A DNA stretch of 36,946 bases from Actinomadura sp. KC216 (GTDB taxonomy: Bacteria; Actinomycetota; Actinomycetes; Streptosporangiales; Streptosporangiaceae), in assembly GCF_004348535.1 (NCBI RefSeq), contig NZ_SMJX01000056.1, positions 1 through 36,946 on the forward strand, read 5' to 3'. Position numbers and translations under genes: made by a program. This document shows, piece after piece, positions 33,651-36,946 of the stretch (position 1 is its first letter; each line of letters opens with the position of its first letter). The notes under the pieces were generated by a model, which was not told the DNA's origin, ran no database searches, and saw only the letters and a list, made by a program, of their open reading frames with translations.

Positions 33651-33707
33651 CTATTTCAGGTCGTTCCGTGCACCGATCGTAGCCGCCCGCTGGAACGCTC
33701 TCGGCAT
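33651..33707 (-). CDS. 18-codon micro-ORF just upstream of trpC
   Basis: The frame encodes [18 protein letters not shown]. It has GGAAGG 8 bp before its ATG and ends 13 bp before the TTG of trpC. It contains no Trp codon, so it is not a classical Trp attenuator peptide. It might couple translation into the weak TTG start of trpC, or be chance. Confidence 0.3.
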   Translation of the reverse strand: MPRAFQRAATIGARNDLK

Positions 33708-33736
33708 CCGGGGACCCTTCCGGCGGGCGCCGCCCG

Positions 33737-34192
33737 TCAGGGCGCCAGCGCCGCCGCGAACGGTAGGTTGCGGACGACCCAGTACACGGCGAGAACGCCG
33801 ACGAACGAGTACACCACGACCGGTCTGAACAGTGCGGAGCGCATCGGCATCCCCCGCGCGGCCAGCGCCGTCCACCGGACGAACAGGTACCCGAACACCG
33901 GCAGCAGGACGAAGACCAGCGGGTTGAAGCCGAACGCCGTCGCGACGTCCCCGTGCGTGAGCGCGTGGACGAGCCGCATCAGCCCGCAGCCCGGGCAGTA
34001 GTACCCGGTCAAGGCCAGGAACGGGCAGCTCGGATAGTGCCCGGCCTCGTTCGGATCCCGGAACGCCACCAGCAGCGCCCCGGCGACGACCCCGCCCAGC
34101 ACGAGCCCCTGCGGCAGCAACGTCCGCCGGACCGAGTCCGAACCCACGCGAGTCACGTCGTCCACCCTAGGAGCCTCCACGGGACTCTTCAC
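33737..34192 (-). CDS. DUF2752 membrane protein
   Basis: This 151-residue protein has three or four membrane helices and the DUF2752 hallmark YPSCPFLALTGYYCPGCGLMR, in which CPxxxxTGxxCPGCG is conserved, followed by ALTHGDVATAFGFNPLVFVL. The family has no assigned function; the clustered Cys residues suggest a metal or redox site. The GTG at 34192 shares GTGA with the stop of the response regulator upstream, so it is coupled to it. In Streptomyces a DUF2752 gene also lies just upstream of trpC, which supports a conserved but unexplained link to the trp region. Confidence 0.9.
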   Translation of the reverse strand: MKSPVEAPRVDDVTRVGSDSVRRTLLPQGLVLGGVVAGALLVAFRDPNEAGHYPSCPFLALTGYYCPGCGLMRLVHALTHGDVATAFGFNPLVFVLLPVFGYLFVRWTALAARGMPMRSALFRPVVVYSFVGVLAVYWVVRNLPFAAALAP

Positions 34193-34854
34193 CTGTCCAG
34201 AACGTAGCCGACGCCTCGGACGGTTCTGATCGGGTTGCCTTCGCCGAGCTTGGCGCGGAGCTGCGCGACGTGGACGTCGACCGTGCGGCTCCCGGCGCCG
34301 GCGCCCGGGCCCCAGGCCGCGTCGAGGAGCTGCTCGCGGGTGAACACGCGGCCGGGATTGGCCATGAGGAATTCGAGGAGGTCGAACTCGGTGACGGTGA
34401 GGGCGACCCGGCGGTCGCCGATGACGGCGGCGCGGCCCTCGGGGTCGAGGGCGATGGCGCCGGCGCGCAGGGGTCCCGGCGGCTCGGCGGGGGCGGCGCC
34501 GCGCAGCGCGTCGGCGACCGCGCCGACCAGCACGCGGGGGCTGAAGGGCCGGTCGACGTGGTGCTCGCCGACGGCACGGGCGAGGGCCGGGTCCAGCGGG
34601 CCGGTCACGGCGATGACGGGCGCGGGGCGGGCGGCCTCGGCGACGCGCCGGTAGAGGTCGGCGGGCAGCGCGGCGACGGACAGGTCGAGGACGACGACGT
34701 CCGGGCGCCCGCGCTCGGCGGCGGCGGGGGCGCGGCCGGGATCGGCCTCGATCTCGACGTCGAAGCCCTCGCGGGCGAGGTAGCGGCGCTGCAGCTCGGC
34801 CACGGCCGGGTCGTGCTCGACGACCAGGACGAGCCCGCCGCCGTCGGTGGTCAC
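34189..34854 (-). CDS. OmpR-type response regulator with atypical receiver
   Basis: This 221-residue protein has a receiver-like domain (about 8-118) and an OmpR/PhoB winged helix (about 128-221) with LTVTEFDLLEFLMANPGRVFT-like helices, SRTVDVHVAQLRAKLG and RTVRGVGYVLDR. The receiver keeps the presumed phosphorylated Asp (VVVLDLSV, D57) and Thr (IAVTG). However, the acidic pair reads EHD, the usual Met-Pro after the Asp is lost, and the invariant Lys before Pro-Phe is Arg (HVDRPFSP). It may not be phosphorylated normally. No kinase is adjacent. It overlaps by 4 bp both the membrane-protein gene upstream and DUF2752 downstream, so it is locked into the trp-linked operon. The GTG at 34854 is set by that overlap. 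Confidence 0.88.
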   Translation of the reverse strand: MTTDGGGLVLVVEHDPAVAELQRRYLAREGFDVEIEADPGRAPAAAERGRPDVVVLDLSVAALPADLYRRVAEAARPAPVIAVTGPLDPALARAVGEHHVDRPFSPRVLVGAVADALRGAAPAEPPGPLRAGAIALDPEGRAAVIGDRRVALTVTEFDLLEFLMANPGRVFTREQLLDAAWGPGAGAGSRTVDVHVAQLRAKLGEGNPIRTVRGVGYVLDR

Positions 34855-35438
34855 GGCCGCCCGTTCTTCTGGGCGGTGGGGTCCTCGCCGCGGTCGAGGG
34901 ACTTCCACATGGCGGACGGGTCGTCGTCGGCGGCGGCCGGGGTCCGCGGGGCCGCGCGCTCGTAGCGGGCGGACATGCCGGGCCAGCGCGCACCGCGCAC
35001 CGCCGTGACGAGCCCGGCGGCGACGAGGAGCACGCCGCCGGCGACGGAGACGACCCACCACAGGTTCACCTGCAGGGCGGGGTCGGCGCCCAGCTTGATC
35101 AGGGCGCTCTTGTCGCCCGCGGCCGACAGCACGTTGGAGCGCTGGACGGCGGCCGTCGAGGCGTAGGCGATGCCGGCGCCGAACAGCGCGATGAGGACGC
35201 CGACGCCCGCGCGCACACGGCCGCGGGTGGCGAAGAGGGCGGCGAGCCCCGCGAGGGCGGCCCAGCCGAGCGCGCCCGGTGCGCCGCCGAGGTCGCCGCC
35301 GGTCAGGCTCTGGCCGAACGGGGTGATGGCGTCCTCGGCCGTGACGGTGGCCCAGGTGCGTCCGGCGGCGAGCAGGGTGAGACCGGCCCCGGCCGCGCAC
35401 AGCAGCGCCGTCATGCCGCGCTCGCGCCCCGGGGTCAT
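34851..35438 (-). CDS. TIGR02234/Trp-operon-associated membrane protein
   Basis: This 195-residue protein has four hydrophobic helices and a hydrophilic C-terminus. The pattern LCAAGAGLTLLAAGRTWATV, LGWAALAGLAALFATRG, VGVLIALFGAGIAYAS and VNLWWVVSVAGGVLLVAAG matches the TIGR02234 family found beside trp genes in actinobacteria. The AGRTWATV element after the first helix is typical. Its function is not known. The ATG at 35438 begins the alignment. It lies 13 bp after hisI and overlaps the response-regulator gene by 4 bp, indicating one transcript. Confidence 0.88.
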   Translation of the reverse strand: MTPGRERGMTALLCAAGAGLTLLAAGRTWATVTAEDAITPFGQSLTGGDLGGAPGALGWAALAGLAALFATRGRVRAGVGVLIALFGAGIAYASTAAVQRSNVLSAAGDKSALIKLGADPALQVNLWWVVSVAGGVLLVAAGLVTAVRGARWPGMSARYERAAPRTPAAADDDPSAMWKSLDRGEDPTAQKNGRP

Positions 35439-35451
35439 CGGCCCGGCCCCG

Positions 35452-35829
35452 TCACGTCGCCGGGCGTTCGCCGACGACGGCGTCCAGGACGTCGGCGTCC
35501 CAGCAGGTGCGGTCGCCGGTGTGGCAGGCCGCGCCGACCTGGTCGACCTTCACGAGGATCGCGTCGGCGTCGCAGTCGAGCGCGACCGACTTGACCCACT
35601 GCTGGTGCCCGGAGCTCTCGCCCTTCACCCAGTACTCCTGGCGGCTGCGCGACCAGTAGGTGCAGCGGCCGGTGGTGAGGGTGCGATGCAGCGCCTCGTC
35701 GTCCATCCAGCCGAGCATGAGCACCTCGCCGGTGTCGTACTGCTGGGCGATGGCCGGCACGAGCCCGTTGGGGTCGCGCTTCAGCCGGTCGGCGATCTTA
35801 GGGTCCAGGTTGGACGGTCGAGCAGGCAT
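35452..35829 (-). CDS. hisI: Phosphoribosyl-AMP cyclohydrolase
   Basis: HisI opens the adenine ring of phosphoribosyl-AMP, the third step of histidine synthesis. This 125-residue stand-alone cyclohydrolase has [38 protein letters not shown], the metal-binding [13 protein letters not shown] and the Cys ligands in [12 protein letters not shown]. The HisE pyrophosphohydrolase domain is not fused, as usual in actinobacteria. The ATG at 35829 is the first start that fits. A -10-like TAAACT lies 7-12 bp upstream, so the transcript may have a very short leader. It is the first gene of the run that leads to trpCBA. Confidence 0.96.
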   Translation of the reverse strand: MPARPSNLDPKIADRLKRDPNGLVPAIAQQYDTGEVLMLGWMDDEALHRTLTTGRCTYWSRSRQEYWVKGESSGHQQWVKSVALDCDADAILVKVDQVGAACHTGDRTCWDADVLDAVVGERPAT

Positions 35830-35850
35830 GCGCAGAGTTTATGGCAGGGC

Positions 35851-35878
35851 CGCGCGGTCGCCTGCAGCGACCCGCGCG
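35851..35878 (-). terminator. Hairpin between cspA and hisI
   Basis: CGCGCGGTCGC (35851-35861) pairs with GCGACCCGCGCG (35867-35878) with one bulged base and a 5-nt loop. It is about 70 bp past the cold-shock gene stop and 22 bp before the hisI start. It is a likely terminator of the cold-shock gene. Confidence 0.5.
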
Positions 35879-35949
35879 TGCCCCCGCCCACGCGAAAGGA
35901 CCCGCCTTCCCCTGGAGAGATGACGGGCCCTGACGTACGACTACGGGCT

Positions 35950-36156
35950 TTACAGGGGGACGACCTGGTCGGCCTGCGGACCCCGGTTACCCTGCGTCAC
36001 CTCGAACTGGACGCGCTGGTTCTCGTCCAGCGTGCGGTACCCGGAGGTCTGGATAGCCGAGTAGTGCACGAAGACGTCCGGCCCGCCGCCGTCCACGGCG
36101 ATGAAACCGAAGCCCTTCTCGGCGTTGAACCACTTCACGGTGCCCTGCTGGGGCAT
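35950..36156 (-). CDS. cspA: Cold-shock domain protein
   Basis: This 68-residue single cold-shock domain binds single-stranded RNA and DNA and melts mRNA structure. RNP1 is KGFGFI (residues 14-19) and RNP2 is VFVHY (28-32), with the usual start [15 protein letters not shown] and the C-terminal [10 protein letters not shown]. The ATG at 36156 has AAGGAGAAAG directly upstream. The 247-bp gap before it gives a long leader with several short hairpins, as is typical of csp mRNAs. Many actinobacteria have several copies, so cold induction cannot be presumed. Confidence 0.96.
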   Translation of the reverse strand: MPQQGTVKWFNAEKGFGFIAVDGGGPDVFVHYSAIQTSGYRTLDENQRVQFEVTQGNRGPQADQVVPL

Positions 36157-36403
36157 GTCTTTCTCCTTGCGGCAAAACCTGGGCCCACACCTCGCGGGCC
36201 CGTGCGGTCGCTGCGGAACGCTCTCGCCCCCGGTACGGTCCCGGAAAAGCCAAAACGCCCGCTGCCATCAGTCCACGGGCGTCTGAACGATCGAGAACCA
36301 CGACTGCAACCGACCGCACCACCGTATCACCGGTTCCGCGTAAAGCGGAGGAGCCGCAAGGCTTGCGATTCTCCTCTCCGCGAACCATGCCGTTACCTGG
36401 CCG
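36157..36403 (-). promoter_or_regulatory. cspA upstream region with a structured leader
   Basis: On the minus strand TGATACGGT (about 36321-36329) looks like an extended -10 element, which would give a leader of about 150 nt. The leader can form a stem between CCCGC and GCGGG-type arms (about 36258-36280). The -35 is not clear. Confidence 0.35.
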
Positions 36404-36946
36404 TTAAAGACTCCAACCGGTCTCGGTCAGGGTCTTGACAGCGTCCGTCGCCCCGGTGAGACGGACGTTCGCGACGTCCCGGCGGCCCAGTGCCCACAGG
36501 ACGAGTTCGCCGACCGGGCCGTGGACGCGGACGGCCCCGCGACCCCGTCCGGACACGCGGACGCTCCGCCCGTCGGGCTGGACGAGCGTTACCCGAACAT
36601 GAACTTTTCTTAGGACAAAGCGGGCAATTTTTATCCGTCGCCAGAGCAGTTCCTCGAGTTCCGGGGAGATGGCCCGAGGCTCCCAGTCGGGACGGGCGCG
36701 CCGGATGTCCTCATGGTGAACAAAGAACTCGACGGCGTTGGCGATTTTGTCCACGCGAGGAAGCGCGTACGGGGAGAACTTCGGCGGTCCGAGCCGAATC
36801 CGTTCTACCAGACGGTCGAACGGAACGGCCCGTGCCGTCCGGCGCCGTACGCGCTCGGAGTAGAAGGACAGCGGCGGCAGCGGTATTCCCGGGGCGGCGT
36901 CGGGACGCCGCTCGCGGACGACCAGATGCGCGGCGAGATCGCGGGC
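36404..36946 (-). CDS. TIGR03085-family metal-binding protein (partial, 5' end beyond the window)
   Basis: The reading frame stays open to the window edge, so the N-terminus lies outside; 180 residues are visible. They begin ARDLAAHLVVRERRPDAAPG, then contain IPLPPLSFYSERVRRR, KFSPYALPRVDKIANAVEFF and VHHEDIRRARPDWEPR. This is the layout of the TIGR03085/MDMPI (DinB-like four-helix, metal-binding) proteins of actinobacteria; the His in AAHLVV and the HHED stretch are the expected metal-ligand regions. The role is unknown, possibly a mycothiol-dependent enzyme. It lies upstream of cspA on the same strand. Confidence 0.85.
   Translation of the reverse strand, partial: ARDLAAHLVVRERRPDAAPGIPLPPLSFYSERVRRRTARAVPFDRLVERIRLGPPKFSPYALPRVDKIANAVEFFVHHEDIRRARPDWEPRAISPELEELLWRRIKIARFVLRKVHVRVTLVQPDGRSVRVSGRGRGAVRVHGPVGELVLWALGRRDVANVRLTGATDAVKTLTETGWSL

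Overview
The window is chromosomal DNA of a high-GC Gram-positive bacterium. GC is very high throughout, GTG and TTG starts are frequent, many genes overlap by 4 bp (GTGA/ATGA), and PolA lacks proofreading residues. PdtaR, LivK, TIGR02234, TIGR03085 and the VKOR/DsbA proteins all look actinobacterial. The gene order polA - liv transporter - ANTAR regulator - pyk - gltBD - lgt - trp - hisI matches what I know of the Streptomyces chromosome core. I infer a Streptosporangiales/Thermomonosporaceae-type organism (Actinomadura-like); the genus is a guess.

Layout. 1-4.3 kb: polA (-), a hotdog thioesterase (+) and a secreted DUF4352-type protein (+). 4.4-9.4 kb: a complete branched-chain amino-acid ABC transporter (livK-H-M-G-F, -). 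9.7-12.4 kb: the ANTAR regulator pdtaR (-), an odd short-armed tRNA with anticodon CAA (+), and pyruvate kinase (-). 12.5-17.5 kb: an accessory stretch with a PfpI/DJ-1 protein, two AraC-type regulators, a prenyltransferase-like alpha-barrel protein, a PLP decarboxylase and a VOC protein. 17.6-23.7 kb: gltBD. 23.9-26.0 kb: two paralogous membrane-anchored proteins of unknown function. 26.0-30.4 kb: a VIT1/CCC1-like protein, Lgt, two membrane-anchored DsbA-like proteins and a VKOR-type oxidase, that is, lipoprotein maturation and oxidative folding of exported proteins. 30.6-35.8 kb: trpA, trpB and trpC, a DUF2752 membrane protein, an atypical response regulator, a TIGR02234 membrane protein and hisI. 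35.9-36.9 kb: a cold-shock protein and a TIGR03085 protein cut by the window edge.

How they work together. Amino-acid uptake (liv), nitrogen assimilation (gltBD), lower glycolysis (pyk) and Trp/His synthesis make this a central carbon-nitrogen region. DasR-type (dre) palindromes lie upstream of both gltB and pyk, and a GlnR-like half box lies upstream of livK, so the two metabolisms may be co-regulated. Lgt, the two DsbA-like proteins and VKOR form an envelope-maturation block whose possible clients include the adjacent Cys-containing paralogues.

Most unusual points: the class-I tRNA with a Leu(CAA) anticodon; the dre-like sites; the trp operon with an embedded degenerate response regulator, two micro-ORFs and no trpE nearby; a perfect 5 x 18-bp repeat that begins on the trpA stop codon; three 15-bp direct repeats in front of the VOC gene; and the duplicated unknown family next to gltB.
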